Part shown: positions 37,033-45,330 of the stretch, piece by piece
How the letters are laid out: every line of letters begins with the position of its first letter
Numbering within the stretch: the first letter of the stretch is position 1
From: Aequorivita sublithincola DSM 14238
GTDB lineage: Bacteria; Bacteroidota; Bacteroidia; Flavobacteriales; Flavobacteriaceae
Assembly: GCF_000265385.1 (NCBI RefSeq)
Contig: NC_018013.1
Location: forward strand, 3,206,501-3,270,500
Length of the DNA stretch: 64,000 bases
Direction: 5' to 3'
Made by a program: the position numbers and the translations under genes
The notes under the pieces: generated by a model
What the model was told of the DNA's origin: nothing
Database searches by the model: none
The model's input: the letters and a program-made list of their open reading frames with translations, nothing else

Positions 37033-37043
37033 GTATTGAATAC

Positions 37044-37059
37044 TCCCGAAGCTTCGGGA
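37044..37059. repeat. perfect palindrome TCCCGAAGCTTCGGGA
   Basis: Sixteen bases, 12 bases after the ccsBA stop. Same class as CCCGATAGCTATCGGG at 61785-61800. GC-rich against its surroundings. Confidence 0.85.
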
Positions 37060-37092
37060 CACGAATAATTTTACAGAAAAATTTGAGAATCA

Positions 37093-37129
37093 AAAAAGGC
37101 TTCAACCAACTAAGGAAGAAGCCTTTTTC
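37093..37129. terminator. bidirectional terminator between ccsBA and the DUF4252 genes
   Basis: AAAAAGGCTTC and GAAGCCTTTTT form a perfect 11-base stem with a 14-base loop, with A and T runs on both sides. Confidence 0.88.
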
Positions 37130-37147
37130 TACTATTAATCAACTAGT

Positions 37148-37687
37148 TTAATCTTTAAATATTTTGCCAAAACCTTCTAGCTTAGAAAGGTCCAAATCTC
37201 CGTTTTCAGCAGATTTCATCAATTTTAGCATCTGATCGGGACGCATATTTTTACCCAACAATCTGAAAACTGCGAAGCCGCGGTTGTTGTCACTCGCAAA
37301 AACAATTACTTCGTCAATTGCATCCTCTTCTCCTGTGTATTTAAGCGTGGCGTTCCAATCGTTACTTTTAATTCGCGTGAGTTCTTTATATTGGTCTTGA
37401 TCTAAAATAGATTTTAATTCGTTTCTTTCTTTTTCAAAATCTGCCGTATCGTTCTCTTTTATTGGATAAGCAACAACATTCACTTTTTTGATTGTGCTTA
37501 GAATATCCTTTTCTTCTTGTGTAAAATTACTGTTTTTACCTTGAAGTAAACTAGCCGCGATGTCCATTTTCACAAACTTATCGTCATCTTGCTTCTCTAC
37601 TAAGTATTTCTGTAAAGATGTATCACTACACGACGACAATGCTACCAAACCCAATAAAAAGGTTAAAAAGTATTTTGCAAATCCCAT
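37148..37687 (-). CDS. DUF4252 lipoprotein
   Basis: Signal with lipobox LSSC (cysteine 20). 160-residue mature part with FVKMDIAASLLQGKNSNFT and EDAIDEVIVFASDNNRGFAVFRLLG, matching DUF4252. The last gene of the ECF sigma operon; it starts 2 bases after the second DUF4252 gene. Paralogue of its neighbour: both have a strand-rich middle and a Met-rich helical end. Function unknown; a periplasmic sensor or sigma target is plausible. Confidence 0.82.
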   Translation of the reverse strand: MGFAKYFLTFLLGLVALSSCSDTSLQKYLVEKQDDDKFVKMDIAASLLQGKNSNFTQEEKDILSTIKKVNVVAYPIKENDTADFEKERNELKSILDQDQYKELTRIKSNDWNATLKYTGEEDAIDEVIVFASDNNRGFAVFRLLGKNMRPDQMLKLMKSAENGDLDLSKLEGFGKIFKD

Positions 37688-37689
37688 AA

Positions 37690-38229
37690 TTATTGTTTTT
37701 TGTTTTTATCTGAATTTTTCAATTCTTCGCTGCCCGGAATTTTTAAGTCTGCCGTCAATTTCGAAATTTGTTTCAAATCTATGTTTCCTGTGATGCTCAT
37801 AATTACGGTCATTGGTTTTCCGTCCACAATACCGTCAAGGTGCATCAAGAGTTCACTAACGAAGTTTTCACTCTTACCTTCTTTGCTGTAAAATTTAATG
37901 TTTTTATCATCATCTTTTACACGCATCAACTCGCCTAAATTCTTGGAAGTTGAAATATACTTTGAAACCGCATCGTCCATCTTTTTCCCCACGCTAGGAT
38001 TGTCTGTAGTGAAAATTTTAATATTATCAAGGTCATTTACCATCTTAAGATATGCTTGTGCTTCTGGGTCTGATGAGTTTAAATCCATCTTGCTTAAAAG
38101 TTTAAACATATTTTTGGTAACCACTACTGAGGTTACATCTTTTTCGTTTTCAAAGGAATCAAAAGCGTTCTGTGCCCAAGAAACCATTGGCGCTATTGCC
38201 AGTGCTATTACTATTGCTATTTTTTTCAT
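37690..38229 (-). CDS. DUF4252 secreted protein
   Basis: Signal peptide MKKIAIVIALAIAPMVSWAQ, then DUF4252 with NMFKLLSKMDLNSSD and EGKSENFVSELLMHLDGIVDG. No lipobox, in contrast to its lipidated neighbour. A 140-base gap separates it from the anti-sigma gene, which may hold a separate promoter; the gap is very AT-rich with repeated TATTATTA. Role unknown. Confidence 0.82.
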   Translation of the reverse strand: MKKIAIVIALAIAPMVSWAQNAFDSFENEKDVTSVVVTKNMFKLLSKMDLNSSDPEAQAYLKMVNDLDNIKIFTTDNPSVGKKMDDAVSKYISTSKNLGELMRVKDDDKNIKFYSKEGKSENFVSELLMHLDGIVDGKPMTVIMSITGNIDLKQISKLTADLKIPGSEELKNSDKNKKQ

Positions 38230-38369
38230 TGTTAATTCTTATTATTTATTAGTATTACTTATTATTATTTATTCCTGTTTTCTATTATTACTTTGGATAT
38301 TATCATTCAAATTTTTTAAATCCTTTACACACGATAAATCGAGAGCCTACAAATTTCTTTACTCTATTT

Positions 38370-38807
38370 TTATTCGAAAATCCTATCCTTTGTAATCGTA
38401 AACTGATCTATAAATACTATTTGTTCTGCTCCTTTATTTAAGTTTTCTGAAAGTAGCATCATTGCGTTTTTACTTTTTTCAAAAGCCGCTAAAGCTTCTT
38501 TTTCCTCTTGGGAGAAGTGTGGTTGTGAAAAGTAGAAGCTTCCCAAGCCAAAAGCTACTAACAACATTGCCGCTGCGGAATACCACCACGTTTTAATTGT
38601 TTTTGGTTTGCTTTCTGGTAAATTAAAAGCTCTGCTCGAACGTTCTTCTTTTGCAGCTTTCAACCCAAGAAAGATTTGCTGGTATTCAAGAAGTTCGTCT
38701 GCAACCGTTTCACTATTGAAATAGTTTTGCAACGCTTTTTCTTCTTCAAGGCTGGTATTGCCTTCAAAATAGGCGTCCAGCAGTTTTTTTACATTAACTG
38801 ATTCCAT
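38370..38807 (-). CDS. putative anti-sigma factor
   Basis: 145 residues: a cytoplasmic helical N-terminus of about 70 residues, a single membrane helix (WWYSAAAMLLVAFGLGSFYF, about 74-93) and a short periplasmic helical tail. This is the layout of membrane-anchored anti-sigma factors. It overlaps the sigma gene by 14 bases. No zinc-binding HxxxCxxC motif is seen, so it would be a non-ZAS type. Confidence 0.72.
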   Translation of the reverse strand: MESVNVKKLLDAYFEGNTSLEEEKALQNYFNSETVADELLEYQQIFLGLKAAKEERSSRAFNLPESKPKTIKTWWYSAAAMLLVAFGLGSFYFSQPHFSQEEKEALAAFEKSKNAMMLLSENLNKGAEQIVFIDQFTITKDRIFE

Positions 38808-39300
38808 AATTGTATTTTTTAATCATTGCATCTTTAACTGTTTTTCGAGCGCGGGAAAGCGCTACTCTTATTGCTGTTTCGTTACTGTCAAGCATTTTTG
38901 CTATTTCTGAAAACTCAAACTGTTCTACATCTCTCAGTTGAAGTATTATTTTCTGTTGCTCTGGCAAGGTTTCCATTATTTTGAAAACTATTTCCACTCC
39001 ATCGTTGGCTTCAATAATTTTTTCAACATTTTCTGAATTTTGATAATTGCTATGCACAATTTTCAAATTTGAAGCTTGTTTTGACTTCAATCTATCCAAA
39101 CAATAATTTTTAGTCATTGTTATGGCAAATGCTTCAGGATTTTTATAATTCTCAATATTTTGTTTTCCTTTCCACAATTTCAAAAAAACTTCTTGCACAG
39201 CATCTTCAGCTTCGTCGTTGGAAACCAGGATTCTTTTCGCCAAACGGTAAAGCCTATCTTTAAAAGGCATTACTATAGTTATGAATTCGGTTTTGTCCAT
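38794..39300 (-). CDS. ECF RNA polymerase sigma factor
   Basis: 168 residues with region 2 (AEDAVQEVFLKLWKGKQNIENYKNPEAF) and region 4 (LPEQQKIILQLRDVEQFEFSEIAKMLDSNETAIRVALSRARK). Region 3 is absent, as in ECF sigmas. It heads an operon with the anti-sigma and two DUF4252 genes. An ECF-type promoter lies in front, which suggests autoregulation. Confidence 0.93.
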   Translation of the reverse strand: MDKTEFITIVMPFKDRLYRLAKRILVSNDEAEDAVQEVFLKLWKGKQNIENYKNPEAFAITMTKNYCLDRLKSKQASNLKIVHSNYQNSENVEKIIEANDGVEIVFKIMETLPEQQKIILQLRDVEQFEFSEIAKMLDSNETAIRVALSRARKTVKDAMIKKYNYGIS

Positions 39301-39336
39301 TTGGTTGGTTGTGGTTTTTCCGGTCTCTATTTAAAT

Positions 39337-39362
39337 GACGAACGTGAATAATTTTTGTTACA
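39337..39362 (-). promoter_or_regulatory. ECF-type autoregulatory promoter
   Basis: Minus strand TGTAAC (39362-39357), 16-base spacer, CGTC (39340-39337), about 37 bases upstream of the sigma ATG. These are typical ECF -35 (AAC) and -10 (CGTC) motifs. Compare TGTAAC-N16-CATC at 15328. Confidence 0.6.
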
Positions 39363-39390
39363 ATTTAAATTGTAGTCTTATAAAATTAAC

Positions 39391-39437
39391 CACCATTAGA
39401 CGAATGTTTGTTTCATCAATTATTCGTGTATTCGTGG
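39391..39437. repeat. degenerate member of the CCACGAAT inverted repeat family
   Basis: The right arm ATTCGTGTATTCGTGG is intact while the left arm CACCATTAGACGAAT is degraded. The remainder of the 255-base gap before the S41 protease (39438-39555) is AT-rich without a gene. Confidence 0.6.
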
Positions 39438-39555
39438 CAAAATAAATTCCTCTTGAAATATCTCGAATTAATTTCGACTAAAAAACATATTTTTACCATT
39501 GCAATATATTCCCTAATTTACTTGTTTTAATTTCAAACATTAATAAAACCTTCTT

Positions 39556-40950
39556 ATGAAAATAAAATTTTTCATTCCTTTACTTGCGCTTTCTCTTCTT
39601 CTAACCTCCTGTTTTGAAGATATGGACGATAATATTCAACCTGCTACAACCATTGATATTCAGAATTTTATTTATCGAGGATTAAATTATTATTATCTCT
39701 ATAAAGCTGATACTCCAGAACTTGCAAACGATGTTTTTGGAAATCAAGCCGAGCTCAATGATTTTTTGAATAATTATGAAACGCCTGAGTCGTTGTTTGA
39801 TTATTTACTTTCGTCTCAGGATCGTTTTAGCAATCTTTTTAGTGATTTTAGGGTGATTGAAGATGCGCTTAACGGAATAAGCCTAAGTAACGGCATGGAA
39901 TACGGTCTTGTTTTTTATCCAGATAATAGCGGAAATGTTTTTGGATACGTGCGATACGTTTCTCCAAACACAGATGCCGAAGCCAAAGGTTTGCAGCGTG
40001 GGGACCTTTTTACAACTGTTGATGGTCAACAAATTACGGACAAAAATTTTATGAACCTTTTCACTCCTAATAGTTATACCATTGGTTTAGCTACTTCTGA
40101 CGGCACCAATTTTTTACCAACTGGTGAAACGGTTGCATTAACCAAAGCCGAATACAACGAAAACCCTGTTTTTAAAGTGAAAACAATTGACGTGAACGGT
40201 GAAAAAATTGGTTATTTGATGTACAATAGCTTTATTAGAAATTATGATATTCAGCTAAATGATGCTTTTGCGAAATTTAAAGCAGATGGTGTTACCAACC
40301 TTGTTGTGGATCTTCGCTATAACGGTGGCGGCGCGGTGGAAACTGCGACGGATTTGGCGAGTATGATTACTGGACAGTTTAATGGACAAGTTTTTTATAA
40401 AGAATTTTGGAATGCCGATCGCCAAGCTGCAAACGCAAGCGACGGTCTTTTTGATGGTTCAATCAGTAATGGAGCGCCAACGAACAGTCTTAATCTAAGT
40501 AACGTTTACATTTTGACTACGCGAAGAACGGCTTCTGCTAGCGAGTTGGTAATTAATGGACTAAAACCATATATAAATACAGTGCAAGTAGGAGATTTAA
40601 CTACTGGAAAGTTTCAAGCTTCTTTTCTGCTATATGATGCTCCCGCTCCAAACTTTAGCAGACAACAAGCAAATCCATCACATTATTACGCAATGCTACC
40701 ATTGGTTTTCAAAACATCAAATGCAGTTGGAAATACAGATTATGGCGATGGATTATTCCCAGAAATTCTTTTAAGGGAAAATTATTTTGACCTTGGCCAG
40801 CTTGGTGATGAAAACGAACCACTTCTTGCCGCAGCTCTTTTTAAAATTGCTGGAAGGCCGATACTGGTTAGTAAAGCTTTTAATGAGTTAGAAGAGATTT
40901 CTGATAGTAATGCAAGTTCTCCTATTAACGGAAAAATGATTGCCAACTAG
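39556..40950 (+). CDS. S41-family peptidase lipoprotein
   Basis: Lipoprotein signal with LLTSC (cysteine 19). The N-terminal domain is helical; a PDZ-like domain is near residues 115-190 (EAKGLQRGDLFTTVDG); the C-terminal S41 domain contains TASASELVING with the likely nucleophile S329 and the general base K352 in TTGKFQ. Anchored to the periplasmic or surface side of a membrane, it should cleave proteins from the C-terminus. A single gene. Confidence 0.87.
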   Translation: MKIKFFIPLLALSLLLTSCFEDMDDNIQPATTIDIQNFIYRGLNYYYLYKADTPELANDVFGNQAELNDFLNNYETPESLFDYLLSSQDRFSNLFSDFRVIEDALNGISLSNGMEYGLVFYPDNSGNVFGYVRYVSPNTDAEAKGLQRGDLFTTVDGQQITDKNFMNLFTPNSYTIGLATSDGTNFLPTGETVALTKAEYNENPVFKVKTIDVNGEKIGYLMYNSFIRNYDIQLNDAFAKFKADGVTNLVVDLRYNGGGAVETATDLASMITGQFNGQVFYKEFWNADRQAANASDGLFDGSISNGAPTNSLNLSNVYILTTRRTASASELVINGLKPYINTVQVGDLTTGKFQASFLLYDAPAPNFSRQQANPSHYYAMLPLVFKTSNAVGNTDYGDGLFPEILLRENYFDLGQLGDENEPLLAAALFKIAGRPILVSKAFNELEEISDSNASSPINGKMIAN

Positions 40951-41003
40951 ATTTTTTTAAATCAATAAGCAAACAAAATACAACCCGGACTAGTTTTAAA
41001 AAA

Positions 41004-41390
41004 TCATTTTAGAACTTTTACTGGGTTTTTATTTTCATCAATGGCGACGAAAGTGAATTCACCTGTGACTGCTTTTTCACGTCTATAAGTGTACATTTCT
41101 TCAATGTATATATTTACTTTCACCTTTAAACTAGTGCTTCCCAAATAGGAAACTTTCCCTACCAGTTCAACAATAGTTCCTGCCGGAATAGGTTTGGTGA
41201 AATCTATACGGTCTGATGATACTGTTACCATTCGTTGTCTGCTAAAACGAGTGGCTGTAATAAAAGCTACTTCGTCCATAAGTTGCATTGCGGTCCCTCC
41301 AAAAAGTGTGTCGTAATGGTTTGTTGTGTTTGGAAAAACGGCTTTAAATATGCTAGTTTCAGATTTTGAAATTCTTTCCTCTACGTTCAT
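41004..41390 (-). CDS. acyl-CoA thioesterase (hotdog fold)
   Basis: 128 residues, one hotdog domain. HYDTLFGGTAMQLMDEVAFITATRFS matches the YciA/BFIT-type active-site segment with the catalytic aspartate or glutamate in MDEVA. It hydrolyses acyl-CoA; chain length is not predictable. The start overlaps the PAS gene by ATGA. Confidence 0.88.
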   Translation of the reverse strand: MNVEERISKSETSIFKAVFPNTTNHYDTLFGGTAMQLMDEVAFITATRFSRQRMVTVSSDRIDFTKPIPAGTIVELVGKVSYLGSTSLKVKVNIYIEEMYTYRREKAVTGEFTFVAIDENKNPVKVLK

Positions 41391-41953
41391 AACATTTCAG
41401 TTTCTAACGCTAAATAGTGCGTAGTTATGCCGTTTGTTTTTATTGGAAAAATTTGAATTTGGCACCAGTACTCTTCTTGGTCCTTTTTATAATTCAATAT
41501 TTTCTGAATGAAGGGTTTGTCCAATTGAATTTTTTCTCGAATTGCAACTTTTGTTTCTGTTGAAGTTTCCTTGCCCTGCAAAAACGACGGTCTTTTTCCT
41601 ATGGCGTAGCTTTCAGAATATCCTGTCATTTTAAAAAACCCGGGATTGGTCCAAATAATTTTTTGTGAAACATCTGTAACAACAAGCGCATCATAACTTC
41701 TGTTTATTATTTCAGAAAAATTTATTTTCCATTGAAATTGATTTGCCAAGCGTAAAAGCGTTTCACTATCTTCTTTTTGGGACTGTAAAAGCGTTGATGG
41801 TGTGAAAAATTCGGAAGATATTCCCCAACTCATTAAAGGGGATATACAAGATTTAGGTTGAATACCTGCAATATACTTTTTACGCTCTGTTTCATTTAAG
41901 GATTGTAGAAATATGTCTAATCCCTTCATATTCCATAAATTGTAATTTGCCAT
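41387..41953 (-). CDS. single PAS-domain protein of LOV-like sequence without the photoactive cysteine
   Basis: 188 residues with an N-terminal helical extension of about 75 residues and one PAS domain (about 85-188). GKRPSFLQG at 119-127 aligns with GxNCRFLQG of flavin-binding LOV domains, but the adduct-forming cysteine is proline (P122). NYKKDQEEYWCQIQIFPI matches the LOV strands that follow. No output domain. It might bind flavin as a redox sensor or bind no cofactor. Translation overlaps the thioesterase by 4 bases. Confidence 0.8.
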   Translation of the reverse strand: MANYNLWNMKGLDIFLQSLNETERKKYIAGIQPKSCISPLMSWGISSEFFTPSTLLQSQKEDSETLLRLANQFQWKINFSEIINRSYDALVVTDVSQKIIWTNPGFFKMTGYSESYAIGKRPSFLQGKETSTETKVAIREKIQLDKPFIQKILNYKKDQEEYWCQIQIFPIKTNGITTHYLALETEML

Positions 41954-41999
41954 AATTCCTAAATTTAAAAAAAGTTATTATTTATTTGATAGACATTTT

Positions 42000-42032
42000 G
42001 AAAGAATCTATTCATTTAAAATAGATTCTTTC
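42000..42032 (-). terminator. perfect 13-base hairpin after the BtuB-DUF5074 unit
   Basis: GAAAGAATCTATT and AATAGATTCTTTC with a 7-base loop, 29 bases after the DUF5074 stop. No strong T-run follows, so it may protect the 3' end or terminate weakly. Confidence 0.55.
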
Positions 42033-42061
42033 GCCATATCTTTCACTAACACTAATTCAAA

Positions 42062-43117
42062 CTAATCGTTAAAATAAATTCCTCCAGGAATAATACCCGT
42101 CTGGAAATCCTGTACTAATTGATTGGTCGACAAATCGTAAATATTCAAAGAACCTTTACTCGCGAAATCTTTTGCGTCAGTAGCGTAAAGTCTTCCGTTT
42201 TTTGCTTGTAGCGTATAAAAGAAACCATCAATAATTCCTGTTCCCGGCAAAGAAATAGAAGCGGTATTTACTTTATAAACTTTTCCGTCAAGATTGTATA
42301 AAAGGTTGGTTGCATCAATTGTTAAGCTGTTTGGGTGTTGGGTTGTTTCAAAAGTATACGTTTGCGAAACTTGACCAGTTGAAAGATCAATTTTCACTAA
42401 GGAACCAGCGGTTTCGGTACCTGCATAGCTAGGATTTCCTCCACATAGCACATACAAATCATTCCCAGAAATCACCATTGAGTTGGGAACATCACCCACA
42501 GTAATTGTACTTTCAACAGTATTCCCAAAAATTACAGATACTAAATTATTCTGCCCATAAGCACCTTGATGCGCCACATAAATCCTGTTATTATACGCAA
42601 CCATCTTTTCAGGTCCGAAAGCAACAGGAATAGTTGCTGAAATAGTATTATTTCTTAAATCCATAACAGAGATATAATCATCAGAATTGTCATTTGGATC
42701 ACCCCAATTGCTAACATAACCCTTGTTGCCATCTGCGCCTATAAAATATCGAGGATTGTTTAAGCCAGTGGTTATAGAATCCACACTTTGAAAAGTATAA
42801 CGATTTGCAATCGTGATTTTTTGAGAATTACTAACAACTATATAAGCATTATCATTCTGAAAGCCCATAGACTGAACAATATTGCCCAATTCCTTGCCGT
42901 TTTTTGTTCTATAAATATTCTGAGCTACTGTAGCAAAATCATTTGAAACATACGTTATTGTTCCGCTTCCGTTGTTGAATGGTCCTTCATTAGTTATAAG
43001 GATACCGTTTTCAAAGGCTTCTGGGATGTATTCAATGGGCGTGTCGTCATCACTGCTACAAGCATTCAATAGTAAGACTCCAAAGGCCATAAAAAATAAT
43101 TTTTTCATCGTTTTCAT
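42062..43117 (-). CDS. DUF5074 / YncE-like beta-propeller lipoprotein of the B12 locus
   Basis: Lipobox LLNAC; after an acidic linker (SSDDDTP) come six or seven blades with repeated GN-x-Y-V and DLSTGQV-like motifs, as in YncE/DUF5074 proteins. It starts 5 bases after the BtuB stop and is under the same cobalamin riboswitch. I infer a surface or periplasmic accessory of corrinoid uptake; it may bind substrate at the cell surface. Confidence 0.83.
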   Translation of the reverse strand: MKTMKKLFFMAFGVLLLNACSSDDDTPIEYIPEAFENGILITNEGPFNNGSGTITYVSNDFATVAQNIYRTKNGKELGNIVQSMGFQNDNAYIVVSNSQKITIANRYTFQSVDSITTGLNNPRYFIGADGNKGYVSNWGDPNDNSDDYISVMDLRNNTISATIPVAFGPEKMVAYNNRIYVAHQGAYGQNNLVSVIFGNTVESTITVGDVPNSMVISGNDLYVLCGGNPSYAGTETAGSLVKIDLSTGQVSQTYTFETTQHPNSLTIDATNLLYNLDGKVYKVNTASISLPGTGIIDGFFYTLQAKNGRLYATDAKDFASKGSLNIYDLSTNQLVQDFQTGIIPGGIYFND

Positions 43118-43122
43118 TTTTG

Positions 43123-44955
43123 TTAAATATTAAGGTTTAAGAATATTTCAAAGTTTCTGGACGGCATCGGTCTGTATGCAACGTTTTCATAATATACATT
43201 AAAAACGTTTTTAAGCCTACCTCCAAAAGTTATATTTGGATTAAATGGTAGCGTATATTGTGCCCCAAAATTAAGGACAGCATAACTATCCACAATTTCG
43301 CTATTATCAGTCGTAGTATATGCTTCCCCATTAAATAGACCTTGTATATAAGCCGAAAAATTTTTAAGATTATATTTCATTGAGCCAGCAGCTTTGTGAA
43401 ATGGCACGTAAATAAGCTGTTTCTCTTTTTCTAAATCTTCAGCTTTGGTGTATGAGTAATTTCCATTAATGCTTAAAGATTGTGTTTTGCTGAATTTCAA
43501 ACTATAATCAAGAGTCACTTCAACACCGTAGTTTCTAGTCTTGTTAATGTTTTCTGGTTGCCATAGTCCACCATTTCCAGGAATCCATTTTATTAAATCT
43601 TTGGAAGAAATATAATAAGCAGCCACATCAGCTTTCAATTTTCCAACTGAAAATTCCTGTCCAAGCTCTATCTGATATGAAGTTTCTGGCTTTAATTCAA
43701 AATTTCCGCCAGCGTACCAATACAAATCATTGAAAGTGGGAATGCGATAATTTTTAGAACCATTCAAACGCAGAATATAATTCTTTGAAAAGCTATATTT
43801 CGCATCTGCTGAAAAAAGAAGTGGATTGTCAAAATCATTCAGAAATTCTTGTCTAAGATTAATTCCGTAGTTGAATTTTTCTGAAAGTTTATGATTCAAC
43901 AAAACCACGGCAGCGAAGGTTTTTCGAGAATTGTCACCAACATTTTCACCTTCGGCATCAACGTAAGTATATTCTACTTTTCCGTTTATACGAAGCTTCT
44001 TTTGAAGTAAAATTTCAGACTGAAATGCACCGATAAAAGTATTTGCTTTTCCGCCAGTACTAAATGGTTTTTCACTATCTGGAAAATAATTATACTGTTC
44101 AAAAAGATGGGCAACACTGGCTTTTGTATTGAAAACACCAAGTTTTCGCTGTAATTGCCAAAGATTTCGGGTTGCAATGTCTTTATAAGCATCCCTCCCA
44201 TTTGTGTTTAAACTTCCAGAAAAATTGCGGTCGTTATAAGTGTATTCCGAATTCCAAGTCGCAACGCCGCGTTTCAGCTTTCTGGCTTCATTCACTTTTG
44301 CTGAAAACCGTACAAATTGGCCGTGATTGTTTGTTTTATTCTTTCCTACGTAATCATAATCATTTTCAGAACTGATAAAATCTACACCCACATTTAAGTA
44401 ATGATCTCCCCAAGTTTGTGTTGTGCTCGCATTTCCACCAAGGCTTGAAAAACTTCCGTATCGCAAACCAATTTTAGTAGTATCAATTTTTTTAAAGGAA
44501 TACGAATTGTTTAAATGAATACTTCCGCCAACAGCACCGCTTCCGTATTGCACCCCTCCACCACCGCTTCTAATAGCAATTTCGTTATAATTTAATGGAG
44601 AAATCGTATTAAAATCTATTTGCCCTGTAAAGACTGAATTGATGTTTATACCATTCCAAATAACAGCAGTTTGCGCGGCATTCGTTCCACGGAAAGAAGG
44701 TGATGAAACCATTCCGAAGCCGTTTTCTTTAAAATATATAGAAGAATTGTATCGAAGCGTTTCGGTTAAAGAGGAAGAATTCCGCTCAATCACAGAATCG
44801 TTAAGTTTTTCAAGCTTGAAACCTTTTGAAAATTGGACGAGTTTAGCATCCGTAAGCATCACTTCCGGCAATTGCTGAATACTGTCCAGTTGCGCAAATG
44901 CAGAAGCCGTGCACAATAATAGCATGAATATAATATGGAAAACGTTTTGTTTCAT
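43123..44955 (-). CDS. btuB: BtuB-type TonB-dependent cobalamin receptor
   Basis: Signal peptide to AFAQ, then the TonB box and plug (SLTETLRYNSSIYFKEN, SFRGTNAAQTAVIWNGI, GSGAVGGSIHLNNSY) and a barrel ending NFEIFLNLNI. At 610 residues it matches BtuB (about 600) and is smaller than SusC-type receptors. The assignment to cobalamin rests on the riboswitch immediately upstream and the divergent BtuFCD-like transporter, not on sequence alone. No carboxypeptidase-like domain precedes the plug. Confidence 0.88.
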   Translation of the reverse strand: MKQNVFHIIFMLLLCTASAFAQLDSIQQLPEVMLTDAKLVQFSKGFKLEKLNDSVIERNSSSLTETLRYNSSIYFKENGFGMVSSPSFRGTNAAQTAVIWNGININSVFTGQIDFNTISPLNYNEIAIRSGGGGVQYGSGAVGGSIHLNNSYSFKKIDTTKIGLRYGSFSSLGGNASTTQTWGDHYLNVGVDFISSENDYDYVGKNKTNNHGQFVRFSAKVNEARKLKRGVATWNSEYTYNDRNFSGSLNTNGRDAYKDIATRNLWQLQRKLGVFNTKASVAHLFEQYNYFPDSEKPFSTGGKANTFIGAFQSEILLQKKLRINGKVEYTYVDAEGENVGDNSRKTFAAVVLLNHKLSEKFNYGINLRQEFLNDFDNPLLFSADAKYSFSKNYILRLNGSKNYRIPTFNDLYWYAGGNFELKPETSYQIELGQEFSVGKLKADVAAYYISSKDLIKWIPGNGGLWQPENINKTRNYGVEVTLDYSLKFSKTQSLSINGNYSYTKAEDLEKEKQLIYVPFHKAAGSMKYNLKNFSAYIQGLFNGEAYTTTDNSEIVDSYAVLNFGAQYTLPFNPNITFGGRLKNVFNVYYENVAYRPMPSRNFEIFLNLNI

Positions 44956-45000
44956 AATTCAACCTTTATCCCGAAAGTTTGATGATTTTATGTTATGAAT

Positions 45001-45172
45001 CTGGCAGGTCTCCTGGCTTGTCTTTTGTACGACCTTCCCGCGATGAAGCAGTGGTTTTGAAGAATGCACGCCCAAAATATTCGGGACGACTTACAGTTGC
45101 GGGAACAGCTTCGGTTTTTAACCGAATTCCCTTTTAAGAGCTATTTCTATTATGAAAATTGCTCACCAAAAT
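45001..45172 (-). promoter_or_regulatory. cobalamin riboswitch
   Basis: On the minus strand the element contains GGTGAGC near the 5' end, AAAGGGAA, GCTGTTCCCGCAACTGTAA, CCACTG followed by CGGGAAGG, and AAGCCAGGAGACCTGCC at the 3' end (45019-45003). These are the conserved blocks of the B12 riboswitch. It ends about 46 bases before the btuB ATG and controls btuB and the DUF5074 gene. A candidate -7 element, TATCTTCG, is at 45186-45179. This accounts for most of the 375-base gap. Confidence 0.95.
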
Positions 45173-45222
45173 TCTTTGCGAAGATAGTTGTAATTTTTGA
45201 GGCTTGAAAAGGTTATTGCGTG

Positions 45223-45289
45223 AAGTTTCACAAAGCATTCTGAAGGGATAATTCTTGTTACATAATCAATCCTTTTCTTTGTGAAACTT
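45223..45289. repeat. inverted repeat AAGTTTCACAAAG, CACAAAGG family
   Basis: Perfect 13-base arms AAGTTTCACAAAG and CTTTGTGAAACTT 41 bases apart, followed by two more TTTGTG copies up to 45315. It lies between the riboswitch and btuF. Related to 2455-2533. Confidence 0.65.
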
Positions 45290-45294
45290 TGTGA

Positions 45295-45302
45295 TACCTT
45301 TG
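45295..45302 (+). promoter_or_regulatory. -7 element of the btuFCD unit
   Basis: TACCTTTG, exact consensus, 28 bases before the btuF ATG; it lies within the repeat cluster. No riboswitch is seen on this strand, so btuFCD is transcribed apart from the B12 riboswitch. Confidence 0.5.
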
Positions 45303-45330
45303 TGCAACTTTGTGTAATAACTATCCAGCA

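Noticed and set aside
45001..45330. A second riboswitch for btuFCD on the plus strand
   Set aside because: The conserved B12 blocks read only on the minus strand; the plus-strand leader after TACCTTTG is about 20 bases long.
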